The translations under genes and the position numbers were made by a program. Positions 1 to 9,120 of a stretch of 64,000 nt of DNA are shown one piece after another. Numbering within the stretch: position 1 is the first letter of the stretch; the number at the start of each line of letters is the position of its first letter. Source of the stretch: Agromyces atrinae (lineage in GTDB: Bacteria; Actinomycetota; Actinomycetes; Actinomycetales; Microbacteriaceae); assembly GCF_013407835.1 (NCBI RefSeq), contig NZ_JACCBI010000001.1, forward strand, positions 2,480,001-2,544,000, given 5' to 3'. Below the pieces are notes generated by a model. That model worked only from the letters and a program-made list of their open reading frames with translations, was not told the origin of the DNA and did not search any database.

Positions 1-1154
1 GCCTTCTCGGTCGAGGTCTTGATGGCGGGGAAGACGACGGCGGCATCGGCGACGACGTCCTGGCAGTCGGTCGACGCCAGGTAGGAGACCCACTCCCACG
101 CGGCATCCGGGTTCTTGGTGCCGGCCCAGATGCCGTCCGAGAGACCGTTGAAGACGCTCGCGCGCTCACCCGACGGCCCGACGGGGGTGGGGGCGACCTT
201 CGTCGGGACGTCCGACTGGCCGAGGTACGACGAGTTCATCCAGCTGCCGTCGGTGACGAGCGCGTAGCGACCGGCGAGGTAGCCGTTCAGCGGGTCCTGC
301 TCGCTGAGGGCGATGTCGATCGTCGGCATGTAGCCCTTGTCCTGCAGGCTCTTGTACCAGGCGAGGGTGTCGGTGAACTCGGGGGCGTCGAAGTTCCACT
401 CGGTCGTCCACGGTGTCGTGTCGCCGAAGTACCAGTCATTGCCGAGGGCGTACGGCGCCCAGGTCTGCTGACCCGATGCGTTGAGGCCGTTGCCGCTGAG
501 GGCGAGGCCGTAGACGGCGACGTTGTTCTTGTCGAAGCCCGCCTCGGTGCCGCGCACGCCGTTCTCATCGACGGTCAGCGCAGCGACGGCCTGCTCGAAG
601 GTGCCGCCGTCGGTCGGGTTCCAGGCGGCCTCGCTGAGTGCGGCGGGGTCGATGCCGGCATCCGTCACCATGGTCTCGTTGTAGAAGAGCGCGACCGTGT
701 CGAAGTCCTTGGGGAGGCCGTATCGGCCGCCCTCCTGGTCGACCCACAGGTCGGCGAGGCCGTCCTGGTAGATCGACAGGTCGATGCCGTCCGCGTCGAT
801 GCGGTCGGAGATGTCGAGGAGCTGACCCTGCGAGACGAACTGCGGGTAGTACGAGAGGTGGTCGGCGAACACGTCGGGGGCCGTTCCGGCGGCGAAGCCG
901 GTCGTGAGACCCTGCCAGTAGTCGGCCCAGCCGTACTGCTCGATCGTGACGTCGATGCCGGTCTTCTCGGTGAAGGCCGTCGCGCACTGCGTGTAGGCGG
1001 GCTGCTGGTTCGTGTCCCACAGCCAGTAGGTGATCTTCTCACCCCCCGCCTCGGTCGATTCGGAGCTGCTCGCGCAGCCGGCGAGAGTCATACCGGCGAC
1101 GGCAATGGCGGTGACGACACCCGCGGAACGCATGTGGTTTCTGAACTGCGGCAT
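1..1154 (-). CDS. ABC sugar-binding lipoprotein (CUT1, family 1), C-terminus cut by window edge
   Basis: Extracellular solute-binding lipoprotein that should deliver an oligosaccharide to the two permeases encoded just upstream. 384 residues are visible from the ATG at 1154, preceded by AAGGAAG; the C-terminus lies beyond base 1. A lipoprotein signal ends in LAGC with Cys27. The mature part has features usual for family 1 binding proteins, such as YWLWDTN, GTAPDVF and ALFYNETMV. It is the last visible gene of the run LacI, alpha-galactosidase, permease, permease, binding protein. The substrate is inferred to be an alpha-galactoside such as melibiose or raffinose from the neighbouring GH36 enzyme; the sequence alone does not settle it. 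Confidence 0.9.
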   Translation of the reverse strand, partial: MPQFRNHMRSAGVVTAIAVAGMTLAGCASSSESTEAGGEKITYWLWDTNQQPAYTQCATAFTEKTGIDVTIEQYGWADYWQGLTTGFAAGTAPDVFADHLSYYPQFVSQGQLLDISDRIDADGIDLSIYQDGLADLWVDQEGGRYGLPKDFDTVALFYNETMVTDAGIDPAALSEAAWNPTDGGTFEQAVAALTVDENGVRGTEAGFDKNNVAVYGLALSGNGLNASGQQTWAPYALGNDWYFGDTTPWTTEWNFDAPEFTDTLAWYKSLQDKGYMPTIDIALSEQDPLNGYLAGRYALVTDGSWMNSSYLGQSDVPTKVAPTPVGPSGERASVFNGLSDGIWAGTKNPDAAWEWVSYLASTDCQDVVADAAVVFPAIKTSTEK

Positions 1155-1229
1155 TGCGATTCTTCCTTTTGTGTGGGGGTGGGGAGCGCGCGAGGGGATG
1201 CCGCGCGACTCAGTGACGCGACCCGGGGA

Positions 1230-2183
1230 TCACTTGATGCCCGAGTAGCCGAGGTTGTTGATGAGCTTCTTTCCGAAGACGAGGAACAGGATGAGCACGG
1301 GGATGGCGGCGACGAGCGTTCCCGCCATGAGGCCGGCCCAGTCCGGACCGGTCTGCGGCGTCTGCGCCCGGAAGATGCCGAGCGCGACGGTGAGCACGCG
1401 CGATTCGTCGGCGCGACCGACGAGGAGGGGCCAGAAGTACTCGCCCCACGCGGTGATGTAGGTGAGGATCGAGAGCGTCACGATCGGCGTCGCCGACATC
1501 GGCATGATGATGCCGAAGAACATGCGGCCATGCCCTGCGCCGTCGATCATCGCGGCCTCTTCGATCTCGCGGCTGATACCGAGGAAGAACTGGCGCATGA
1601 AGAACACCGCGAACGGCGTCATGAACATGTACGGCAGGGCGACGCCGGCGAGCGTGTTGAGCAGCCCGAGGTCGCGCATGAGGATGAAGTTCGGCAGCTG
1701 CACGAAGATCGGCGGGATCATGAGCGCGGTGAGGAAGAGGAAGAACACGGCTTCCCGACCCCGCCACTGCAGCCGTGCGAAGGCGTAGGCCGCCATCGAC
1801 GAGAACAGCACCTGGCCGACCGTGATGGCCGTCGACACGATGACCGAGTTCCGGAGGTAGAGCCAGAACTGCATAGACCCGGTCGTGCCGCCCTCGGCGA
1901 GGGCCTCCTCGGGGCTCGCGAGACCGAACACGCGGCGGAACCCGCCCCAGCTGAACTCCACGGGCAGCAGGTTGCCCGGCTGCAGGTAGAGCGCACTGTT
2001 CGTCGAGAGCGCGGTGCGGATCATCCAGTAGAAGGGGAAGAGCGTGACGAGCATGATCGCGATGAGCGCGATCCACGCGAAGACGCGGCCCCACCGGATT
2101 CGTCGGCGTGGGGAGCCCGAGCGCGCGGGCGCGGGGGTCGAAGCGGATGCCTCGGTCGGCCGTTCCTGCATCAGAACGTTCAT
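1230..2183 (-). CDS. ABC sugar transporter permease, MalG-like (CUT1)
   Basis: Inner-membrane permease of a carbohydrate importer, 317 residues. About six hydrophobic segments are visible, the first near residues 33-56. The ATPase-docking EAA loop is present as EEAAMIDGAG at residues 208-217. The ATG at 2183 follows GAGGAGCTC. It begins 10 bases after the stop of the MalF-like permease gene, so the pair is cotranscribed. No ATP-binding subunit is encoded in the cluster; in CUT1 systems of Actinobacteria a shared MsmK/UgpC-type ATPase from elsewhere often serves, which is the likely situation here. Confidence 0.95.
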   Translation of the reverse strand: MNVLMQERPTEASASTPAPARSGSPRRRIRWGRVFAWIALIAIMLVTLFPFYWMIRTALSTNSALYLQPGNLLPVEFSWGGFRRVFGLASPEEALAEGGTTGSMQFWLYLRNSVIVSTAITVGQVLFSSMAAYAFARLQWRGREAVFFLFLTALMIPPIFVQLPNFILMRDLGLLNTLAGVALPYMFMTPFAVFFMRQFFLGISREIEEAAMIDGAGHGRMFFGIIMPMSATPIVTLSILTYITAWGEYFWPLLVGRADESRVLTVALGIFRAQTPQTGPDWAGLMAGTLVAAIPVLILFLVFGKKLINNLGYSGIK

Positions 2184-2193
2184 CGTGAGCTCC

Positions 2194-3132
2194 TCATGAC
2201 AGGTCCGAACTGTTGGATCGCATGATCTTCAGCTGGAAGTAGGCGACGGCGGCGAGCAGGATGGCGAGGACGACGGCCATCGCGCTGGCGTAGCCGAGAT
2301 CGAACCTCTCGAACGCCTGTTGGTAGATGTAGTAGTAGATGACGCGCGTCGAGTTGACCGGGCCGCCCGTCGTCGTGACGGCGACGGTGTCGAAGATCTG
2401 GAACGAGCCGACGATCGTGATGACGAGCACGAGCGCCATGACGGGACGCAGCAGCGGCAGGGTGATGCTGCGGAACATGCGCCACTCGGACGCCCCGTCG
2501 AGCGACGCCGCTTCGTAGTACTCGCCGGGGATCGTCTGCAGACCGGCGAAGATCAGCAGCGCCGTGTACCCGAGGAAGCGCCAGACGTTGATGAGGGCGA
2601 TCGTCGGGATCGCGAGCATCTCGTCGCCGAAGAAGGCCATGCGGTCGAGGCCGAGACCGTCGATGACGACGTTGATGATGCCGGTCGAGTAGTCCATCAT
2701 CCAGAACCACACGAGCGCGACGACGACGTTCGACACGAGGTAGGGCAGCAGCACGATGCCGCGGATCGCGACCGCCCGGGTGAGCCGGTGCAACAGGACG
2801 GCGACGGCGAGGGCGAGCACGGTCTGCACGCTGATGTTGATGAGCACGTACCAGAACGTCACGACGAGCGCGTTCCAGAACAGCGGATCACCCGCCATCC
2901 GCGTGTAGTTGTCGACGCCGATGAACTCGCCCGACCCGACCAGGTTCTGGTCGGTGAGGCTGAACCCCACGCCGCGGATCGCGGGCACGAGGTAGAAGAT
3001 CACGAAGCCGATGGCGGCGGGGAGGATGAAGAGGAGGGCCGCCGGAAGGTCGCTCCGCCGCCGCGAGCGGATGCGCCCGCGCTGCTTCGGCGGGGTCACG
3101 ATGCTCTGGGTGGGCGTGTACTGGGTCGTCAT
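2194..3132 (-). CDS. ABC sugar transporter permease, MalF-like (CUT1)
   Basis: Partner permease of the importer, 312 residues from the ATG at 3132. This ATG overlaps the alpha-galactosidase stop by four bases (ATGA). The reading frame stays open further upstream, but that part is arginine/alanine-rich and antiparallel to nothing recognisable, so the extension is rejected. A basic N-terminus (RIRSRRRSD) precedes the first membrane segment at about residues 30-52; the EAA loop is EAASLDGA at 207-214. Translational coupling to the glycosidase fits one transport-and-hydrolysis operon. Confidence 0.95.
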   Translation of the reverse strand: MTTQYTPTQSIVTPPKQRGRIRSRRRSDLPAALLFILPAAIGFVIFYLVPAIRGVGFSLTDQNLVGSGEFIGVDNYTRMAGDPLFWNALVVTFWYVLINISVQTVLALAVAVLLHRLTRAVAIRGIVLLPYLVSNVVVALVWFWMMDYSTGIINVVIDGLGLDRMAFFGDEMLAIPTIALINVWRFLGYTALLIFAGLQTIPGEYYEAASLDGASEWRMFRSITLPLLRPVMALVLVITIVGSFQIFDTVAVTTTGGPVNSTRVIYYYIYQQAFERFDLGYASAMAVVLAILLAAVAYFQLKIMRSNSSDLS

Positions 3133-5324
3133 GCTCGCACCTCGTCGACGAGGAGCAGCGCCGTGTGGTCGGGCTGGAGGGCGGGGATCTGCACGCCGGC
3201 GGCGGCGAGACTCGCACCCGAGAGCACGAGGCCCTCGGTCCACCAGGCCGGCACGATGCGCGGGTCGACCGTGCGCAGCGCGCCGGGACCCGCCGCGCTC
3301 ACGCGGTAGGTGCGCGTGGCGTCGAGACCCGGCAGACGCACGCTTCCCGCGGGCCACGTGGCCGGCCGGTCGCGGAGCGAGATGGCGAAGATCGCCCGGT
3401 CGAGTTCGGGTGACACGACGCCCTGCATCCACAGGGCTCCGTCTTCGAGGTCGCGACGCACGAGCGTGCCGGTGTGCAGCAGGGGGCGCATGTTCTTGTA
3501 GAAGGCGACCCACTCACGCAGTTCGGCGAGTTCATCGGCAGAGGCCGTGCGGAGGTCCCACTCGATTCCGAAGTGCCCGAAGACCGCGCTCGCCGCGCGG
3601 AACGACAGGTCGAGGCGGCGGCCGGTGGTGTGCGCGCGCTCCTCGCCGACGTGGCTGCCGATGAGTTCGAGCGGGATGAGCTGCGCCGTCCAGCGCTGGA
3701 TCTGCTGCCGCTCGTGGGCATCGATGCAGTCCGAGGCCCACACGCGATCGGTGTGCTGGAGGATCCCGAGGTCGACGCGGGCACCGCCCGACGAGCAGGA
3801 TTCGATCTCGAGCGCGGGGAAGGTCTCGCGCAGTTCGGCGAGCAGCCGGTACACGGCGAGGGTCTGCGCGTGCACCCCCGCGCGCCCCGTTCGCGTGGAG
3901 CCGGCGTCGACGAGGTCGCGATTGTGGTCCCACTTGATGAAGCCGATGCCGTACCCGCGGACGAGCGCGGAGATCTGATCGCGCACATGCGCGTACGCGC
4001 CCGGGTGGGTGAGGTCGAGCACCTGCTGGTTGCGCGCGGGTACGGGGATGCGGCCGGGCGCCTGCAGCAGCCATTCGGGATGCGCACGAGCGAGGTCGGA
4101 GTCGAGGTTGACCATCTCGGGCTCGAACCACAGCCCGAATTCCATGCCGAGACCGTTGACGTGGTCGACGAGCCGACCGAATCGGCCGTCGCCCCAGACG
4201 TCGTCGGCGATGACCCAGTCGCCGAGGCCCGCGGTGTCGTCACGGCGCGCTCCGAACCAGCCGTCGTCGAGTACGAAGCGTTCGACACCGGCCTCGGCGG
4301 CGAGGTCGGCGAGCTGGGTGATCTCGTCGAGGTCGTGGTTGAAGTAGACGGCCTCCCAGACGTTCATGACGACGGGTCGAGCGCTCGTCGGGTGCGCCGC
4401 ACGGGCGCGGAGGTGGGTGTGGAATCGCGCAGCGACCGCGTCGAGGCCGACACCGTGCACGGCGTACACCCACGGCGACTCGTAGCTCTCGCCCGCGGCG
4501 AGCACGATCTCGCCGGGCAGCAGCAACTCGCCACCGCGCAGCAGTCGCGTTCCGTCGAACGTGCGCTCGGCGGCGACGCGGTGGTTGCCGCTGAAGCCGA
4601 CGTGCATCGACCAGATCTCGCCGGAGTCGAAGCTGAAGTCTCGCGCTCCCACCGAGAGCACGGTCGCGGCATCGGCGCCCGTGCGGCCGTGGCGGCCTTC
4701 ACGGACGTGCGAGCCGACGACGAAGTCCTGACGCTGCGGAGTGCGCTCGTTGGCCCAGCGACCCGCGAAGTCGAGGATGTCGTCGGCGAGCGTCGGCACG
4801 GGGAGGGCGAGTTCGAGCGCGTCGAGGGCGTACGGCGTCTCGCCCGTGTTGGTGAGTTCGGCGCGCAGTCGCATCACTCCTGCGGCATCCATCTCGACGT
4901 CGAGTCGAACGGCGAGGCCGTTCTCGAGGTCAGCGGCGTCGACGATGACGGTCGTTCCGTCTGCTCGCTCATCGACGCGCAGCGCGGTCGGCACGAGGTA
5001 CGGCGTCCACGCGCCGCCGTCGAGGCGGTGACCAGCGATGCCGGGAGCTCCCGTCCAGCCGGTGCGCCCCTCGGGCAGGATCGATGCGATGACGCGCTCG
5101 TCGACACCGTTCGTGGCGAGGGGCGGCGCGACCGACAGGTCGAGCTGCTGAAGCTCGGCGGGGGTACGGGCTCCGGTGTCGGCGCCCCAGTGCACGATGC
5201 GCGCGCCGGTGTCGGAGCTGACTGCGAGGACGCACGCGACGCCTGCTGCGTTGAGCGACACATAGGTGGTCGAGTCGCCGTTCTTCTCGTCGCGAAGCAA
5301 CTCGTCGAGAGTTGTGATCGTCAC
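3129..5324 (-). CDS. alpha-galactosidase, GH36
   Basis: Hydrolyses terminal alpha-1,6-galactosyl residues from melibiose or raffinose-type sugars; 731 residues, normal for GH36 of the bacterial AgaA/RafA type. An N-terminal beta-sandwich (about 1-310) is followed by a (beta/alpha)8 barrel. Visible motifs are LDDGWFG (352-358), the nucleophile Asp466 in KWDHNRD, ESCSSGG (508-514) and the acid/base Asp532 in SDCID. There is no signal peptide, so it acts in the cytoplasm on imported sugar. The start is GTG at 5324. The promoter upstream carries two copies of a LacI-type operator, implying sugar-inducible expression. Confidence 0.95.
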   Translation of the reverse strand: MTITTLDELLRDEKNGDSTTYVSLNAAGVACVLAVSSDTGARIVHWGADTGARTPAELQQLDLSVAPPLATNGVDERVIASILPEGRTGWTGAPGIAGHRLDGGAWTPYLVPTALRVDERADGTTVIVDAADLENGLAVRLDVEMDAAGVMRLRAELTNTGETPYALDALELALPVPTLADDILDFAGRWANERTPQRQDFVVGSHVREGRHGRTGADAATVLSVGARDFSFDSGEIWSMHVGFSGNHRVAAERTFDGTRLLRGGELLLPGEIVLAAGESYESPWVYAVHGVGLDAVAARFHTHLRARAAHPTSARPVVMNVWEAVYFNHDLDEITQLADLAAEAGVERFVLDDGWFGARRDDTAGLGDWVIADDVWGDGRFGRLVDHVNGLGMEFGLWFEPEMVNLDSDLARAHPEWLLQAPGRIPVPARNQQVLDLTHPGAYAHVRDQISALVRGYGIGFIKWDHNRDLVDAGSTRTGRAGVHAQTLAVYRLLAELRETFPALEIESCSSGGARVDLGILQHTDRVWASDCIDAHERQQIQRWTAQLIPLELIGSHVGEERAHTTGRRLDLSFRAASAVFGHFGIEWDLRTASADELAELREWVAFYKNMRPLLHTGTLVRRDLEDGALWMQGVVSPELDRAIFAISLRDRPATWPAGSVRLPGLDATRTYRVSAAGPGALRTVDPRIVPAWWTEGLVLSGASLAAAGVQIPALQPDHTALLLVDEVRA

Positions 5325-5359
5325 TCGTGCACCACTGCCTTCTGTCGAAACCCCATTGG

Positions 5360-5420
5360 TTCTGCAAACGTTGGTCAGAATCTACGGCAGATCCGGAATT
5401 TCTGCAAACGTTGGTCAGAA
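5360..5420. promoter_or_regulatory. two LacI-family operators, 40 bp apart
   Basis: The same 21-base sequence occurs at 5360-5380 and 5400-5420. It has outer inverted arms TTCTG/CAGAA and an AACGTT centre, the layout of LacI/GalR-family operators. Centre-to-centre spacing is 40 bp, close to four helical turns, so two dimers could sit on nearly the same face. The sites lie between the regulator gene and the alpha-galactosidase and flank its predicted promoter. Confidence 0.8.
5379..5407 (-). promoter_or_regulatory. predicted promoter of the alpha-galactosidase operon
   Basis: On the minus strand TTGCAG (5407-5402) and TAGATT (5384-5379) are separated by exactly 17 bases. This is a reasonable sigma-70-type -35/-10 pair 55 bases upstream of the GTG start. 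Both elements lie at the edges of the two operator copies, so a bound repressor would block polymerase. Confidence 0.55.
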
Positions 5421-5473
5421 ATCACATCGAGAAGCGCGCGATTCCGCGGATCTCCTCGCGCGGGAAGCGCGAA

Positions 5474-6499
5474 TCAGAGCGCTGCGGGGCGCGGGGCGGC
5501 GGTGCTCTCGCGCACGATGAGCGTCGGTGTGCTCGATGAATCGCTCGGCTGCGTGCCCGACTCGACCCACCCGTGCAGGAGCCCGAAGGTGCGCCGGCCG
5601 AGCTCGACGAAGTCTTGCGAGACGGTCGACAGAGCGGGGTACCACATGGCCGCGAACGGCTGGTCGTCGAACCCCATGATGCTGATGTCGCGAGGAATCT
5701 CGCGACCCGCTTCCTGATAGGCCCGCGCGACACCGATCGCGATCTCGTCGTTTCCGCAGAGGATCGCCGTCACGTCGGCGTCATCCACCAATTCGATCGC
5801 CGCATCGTGGCCCGACGACGGGTGGTAGGCCGCTTGGATCATGGGCGGCACCGGGGCACCCGCTTTCTCGAGCGCACGGCGCCAGCCCCACGCACGACCG
5901 CTGCGAGCGCGGGTCGAGGGGATGGCGATGTGGTGCACCGTCGAGTGGCCGAGGGAGAGCAGATACTCGGTGGCCTCGAAGCCGCCCGCGTAGTCGTCGA
6001 GGAAGGCGTGCGGTCGAGGTGCACCTCGACGCCGGGCACCGGCAGCGGCCACGACGCGAACGTCCTGGGGCAACGCATCGACGATCTGCACCCCGACGCT
6101 GTCGAACTCGATCACGATGGCCCCGGCGATCGGTTGAGACAGGACGGTGTCGACAGCGCGAGAGATCTCGCCCGCGTCATCCGACTCGACGACGGCGATC
6201 GACACGACGAAGCCGGCGGCCCGCGCCGCCTCCTCCACGCCCTGCAGCGTGGCAGCGTAGCCGTACCGCAGGGTGTTGCGGGCCAGCACGGCGACGGTGG
6301 AGCGGCGACCACTCACGAGCGCCTGCGCGGCAGCGTTCGGTCGGTACCCGAGCCGCTGCACGGCGCTCGTGACGCGCTCGTGCAGGCTCTTGCTGACCGG
6401 CACACGACCCGAGAGCACCCGCGAGACCGTCGACACGCTGACGCCCGCTTCTGCAGCGACGTCGACGAGGAGGGCCGGCTGATGACCAAGGTTGCTCAC
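5474..6499 (-). CDS. LacI-family transcriptional regulator of the galactoside operon
   Basis: 341 residues, normal LacI/GalR length. The helix-turn-helix with hinge is at 11-31 (LVDVAAEAGVSVSTVSRVLSG region), followed by a periplasmic-binding-like effector domain (ARNTLRYGYAATLQGVE onward). It is probably a repressor released by an alpha-galactoside, acting on the paired operators just downstream. The start is GTG at 6499. A TAGCCT box at 6511-6506 lies six bases before it, so the transcript may be leaderless. The gene points the same way as the operon it precedes, not divergently. Confidence 0.9.
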   Translation of the reverse strand: MSNLGHQPALLVDVAAEAGVSVSTVSRVLSGRVPVSKSLHERVTSAVQRLGYRPNAAAQALVSGRRSTVAVLARNTLRYGYAATLQGVEEAARAAGFVVSIAVVESDDAGEISRAVDTVLSQPIAGAIVIEFDSVGVQIVDALPQDVRVVAAAGARRRGAPRPHAFLDDYAGGFEATEYLLSLGHSTVHHIAIPSTRARSGRAWGWRRALEKAGAPVPPMIQAAYHPSSGHDAAIELVDDADVTAILCGNDEIAIGVARAYQEAGREIPRDISIMGFDDQPFAAMWYPALSTVSQDFVELGRRTFGLLHGWVESGTQPSDSSSTPTLIVRESTAAPRPAAL

Positions 6500-6531
6500 A
6501 TCAGCAGGCTACCGGTGCCGGAGACACGAAC

Positions 6532-6561
6532 GGGGGCCGTGCGCTTTCGCGCACGACCCCC
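6532..6561 (-). terminator. hairpin after the wall-anchored protease gene
   Basis: A 13-base stem with one mismatch (6532-6544 with 6549-6561) and a four-base loop, 18 bases past the protease stop. No real T-run follows, which is common in high-GC Actinobacteria, so termination is likely but not certain. Confidence 0.5.
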
Positions 6562-6578
6562 GGCCGATGGAACGAGTG

Positions 6579-8561
6579 TTAGCTCGCGTTCGCTGCCTTG
6601 CGGCGCGTGATCACGAATGCGCCACCGAGGAGGAGGAGCAGGATCGCGGAACCACCGAGGTAGGGCAGGTACGGTCCGACACCGGTGTTGGCGAGGCCGT
6701 CACCGCCGCCGTTGCCGGCGGGCGCGGGAGCGGGAGCAGCGACGGCGAAGGCCGACGTTGCGCCGGCGCTCGTCTGTCCGTCGATGGTCTGCTCGGCGAA
6801 GGCGATGTAGTCACCAGCGGCGAGAGCCGAGGGGATCGCGATCGACCAGGTGCCGTTCTCGACGACGACGTCGCCGAGGACCTCACCCGAGTTGCCCGTG
6901 CCGATTCCGACGGTCACCGTGGCGCCGTCGATGCCGGTGCCGGAGACCTTCGTGGGCGCGAAGCCGTGTGCGAAGGTCGTGCCGTTGGCCGGGTCGGTGA
7001 TGGCCGGAGCGGCCGGGACGACCGAGAACGCCGAGGCGGCCGGGTCGGAGACGATGTCGTCACGCGTCTGCGTAGCGACGATCTCGTAGGAGCCGTAGCC
7101 GAGGTCGGCCGGGATCGACCAGGTGCCGTCGGCAGCCACGACCGCGGTGCCTTCGACGTCGCCCTCGAGGGTGACGGTCGCGCCGGCTTCACCGGTACCG
7201 GTGACGGCGGTGAGCTCGGTGACGACCTGTGCGCCGTTCGCCGGGTTCGTGATGACCGGTGCGTACAGCGGAGCTGCAACGACGTCGATCGAGAACGAAG
7301 CGGAGTCGGAGACGTCGAAGCCCTTCGTGGCGAACGCCGAGAATGCGTAGGTGCCGACCTCGTCGGGAGCCGCGAAGCTGAAGTTGCCCGAAGCGTCGGC
7401 GTTCACGTCGAAGCTGTCGCCCTCAGCAGGGTCGATGGTGACGACCGAGTCAGCAGGAGCGGTACCCGTGATCGCAGCGCCGGTCTCGACGTTGCCGCCG
7501 TTGACGGGCGAGACGAGTGCAGGAGCATCGATGTGCAGCGCGACGGTGTAGCCGCCCGCCAGTGCCAGACCGGCCTGAAGGTCGGCGCCCCAGATGAGGT
7601 TGGTTCCGTCGGTCAGAGTCGTTCCGCCCGAAAGCACGCCAACCGCGGTGTTGCCCTGGATGATGGCTCCGCCGGAGTCACCCTCGTCGCTCACCGCGAA
7701 GGCACTGAAGCCGTAGACATACCGTCCGTCGACGTTCGCCCATCCGCCGACTGCATCTACGGTGCCGGTGTGGAAGCCAGTCGTGCGACCCGAGCGAGCG
7801 ATCTCAGCGCCTGCAGTGGCCGTACCGACGGAAGTCACGGGGATCGTCGACTCGGAGAGATCAGACGTCGTGGTCCAGTCGGTGACCTCGGGCTTGAGGT
7901 TCAGGTCGTCGTTCAGCACATCGATGACGGCGAAGTCGATCGAGTTGGGGTCGCCGGCGGCGCCGGTCGAGTTGCCCGTACCGCCGTACTGCGAGAAGGC
8001 GAGTTCGCCCAAGTCCTCGTAGACGATGACGGAGCCCGTGCCGCCACCAGCAGTGTCGCTGGTGGGAAGCGTGAGCCCGCTGTACGGAGTCGCACCGTCG
8101 TCGTTGCAGTGACCTGCCGTGACGACAGCGGGGTCACCCGCCGCCGACCACGCGCTGAAGCCGATCGAGCACAGGAAGCCGCCTCGGTCGCCAGGATTCT
8201 CGACAGAGAGGTATCCGGCACCACCGACGACATCGTTCGCGGCGCGAGCCGCGAACGGCGCGTCGAGGACGCGGATCTCGACGTTGGACGTTCCGTCGAT
8301 GAAGGACTGCGCCTGAGCATCGAGCTCGTCCTCGGCTTCGGTGACGAAGAGGACGACGTTGCCGTCGGCGTCGGAGGCGACGGCTTCGACGCCGTCGGTC
8401 GAGATGAGAGCCTGCGCCGTAGCGTCGAATTCTGCACCGGACGTGGGAGCGACCGTGTCGCCCTCGGTTGCGAAGGCCGCCGGGGCGAACACTCCGCTGA
8501 GCGTGAGCGCAAGTGCGGAGGTGACTCCGGCTGCGGCAACGCGCCTAGATCGTGAGGTCAT
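6579..8561 (-). CDS. wall-anchored S1-family serine protease with Ig-like repeats and LAxTG signal
   Basis: 660-residue secreted protein. The start is ATG at 8561, after AAGGAG. A signal peptide ends near AFA (residue 31), followed by a possible pro-region and a chymotrypsin-fold domain. Its triad reads His151 (VVTAGHC), Asp209 (SIDFAVI) and Ser296 (GDSGG), as in streptogrisin/alpha-lytic relatives. Three Ig-like segments follow (about 347-435, 437-520, 521-610), each opening with a PVNGG or PANG motif. The C-terminus has a sorting signal: LANTG, a hydrophobic stretch and RRK. LAxTG is the motif of class E sortases, and one is encoded at 36975-37760. Its natural substrate is unknown. Confidence 0.9.
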   Translation of the reverse strand: MTSRSRRVAAAGVTSALALTLSGVFAPAAFATEGDTVAPTSGAEFDATAQALISTDGVEAVASDADGNVVLFVTEAEDELDAQAQSFIDGTSNVEIRVLDAPFAARAANDVVGGAGYLSVENPGDRGGFLCSIGFSAWSAAGDPAVVTAGHCNDDGATPYSGLTLPTSDTAGGGTGSVIVYEDLGELAFSQYGGTGNSTGAAGDPNSIDFAVIDVLNDDLNLKPEVTDWTTTSDLSESTIPVTSVGTATAGAEIARSGRTTGFHTGTVDAVGGWANVDGRYVYGFSAFAVSDEGDSGGAIIQGNTAVGVLSGGTTLTDGTNLIWGADLQAGLALAGGYTVALHIDAPALVSPVNGGNVETGAAITGTAPADSVVTIDPAEGDSFDVNADASGNFSFAAPDEVGTYAFSAFATKGFDVSDSASFSIDVVAAPLYAPVITNPANGAQVVTELTAVTGTGEAGATVTLEGDVEGTAVVAADGTWSIPADLGYGSYEIVATQTRDDIVSDPAASAFSVVPAAPAITDPANGTTFAHGFAPTKVSGTGIDGATVTVGIGTGNSGEVLGDVVVENGTWSIAIPSALAAGDYIAFAEQTIDGQTSAGATSAFAVAAPAPAPAGNGGGDGLANTGVGPYLPYLGGSAILLLLLGGAFVITRRKAANAS

Positions 8562-8730
8562 ACGTTTCTTGTCTCCTTGGGGTGAGATCATGGTGAACGC
8601 CCAGGAGAGTCGAGTAGTCGTGTTCCCCCGAACGACATTCCCGCTTACCCTAGAACGAGTGACGCCTATCTGGCAAATCAATGTGAACGACGTGCGAACT
8701 TCGTGCGTAATACAACAGTCAAGGAGTCCT

Positions 8731-9120
8731 ATGCGTATGAATCGACTTATTGCCCCTCTCGCTATTGCGGGAGCCCTCCTCCTTGCCGGATGCGCGACGC
8801 CCAGTGCGGGAGGCGGTGACTCCGAGACCGGCGGCAGCCCCGTCGGAATGTGGGGCGAGGACACAAAAGGCTCGCCCTACCTGGAATTTCTTGAGGACGG
8901 CACCCTGTCCGGTTCGGACGGCTGCAACGGTATCGGCGGAACCTATACCGATTCCGACGGCACGATCACCGTCGAACTCGGCTTCAGCACACTCAAAGCT
9001 TGTGTGGGCGTCGACACCTGGCTGCGTGATATCTCGACTGCGAGCGTCGACGGAGATGCACTCGCCGTGTTCGATACCGACGGCTCGCGCATCGGCACGC
9101 TCACCCGCGCAGGCTCCTAG
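8731..9120 (+). CDS. META-domain lipoprotein
   Basis: 129-residue lipoprotein with signal sequence MRMNRLIAPLAIAGALLLAG and lipobox Cys21. The mature part contains SGSDGCNGIGGTY, the hallmark of META/HslJ-like domains, which are often linked to stress or antibiotic tolerance without a firm biochemical role. ATG 8731 is preceded by AAGGAG five bases away. It is divergent from the protease across a 169-base promoter region, and shares its stop with the convergent MFS gene: CTAG at 9117-9120 supplies TAG on both strands. Confidence 0.85.
   Translation: MRMNRLIAPLAIAGALLLAGCATPSAGGGDSETGGSPVGMWGEDTKGSPYLEFLEDGTLSGSDGCNGIGGTYTDSDGTITVELGFSTLKACVGVDTWLRDISTASVDGDALAVFDTDGSRIGTLTRAGS

Noticed and set aside
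858..2225. Long plus-strand frame opposite the sugar permeases
   Set aside because: Glu/Arg/Asp/His-rich shadow of the minus-strand genes; no domain and no ribosome site.
3133..3513. N-terminal extension of the MalF-like permease
   Set aside because: The arginine/alanine-rich extension lies inside the alpha-galactosidase gene; the ATGA-coupled ATG at 3132 gives the normal family start.
3474..5717. Frame of more than 700 codons opposite the alpha-galactosidase
   Set aside because: Antisense of a clear GH36 gene with all catalytic motifs; the product has only shadow composition.
6492..8555. Frame of more than 680 codons opposite the wall-anchored protease
   Set aside because: Antisense shadow; Arg/Gly/Asp-rich and without motifs.
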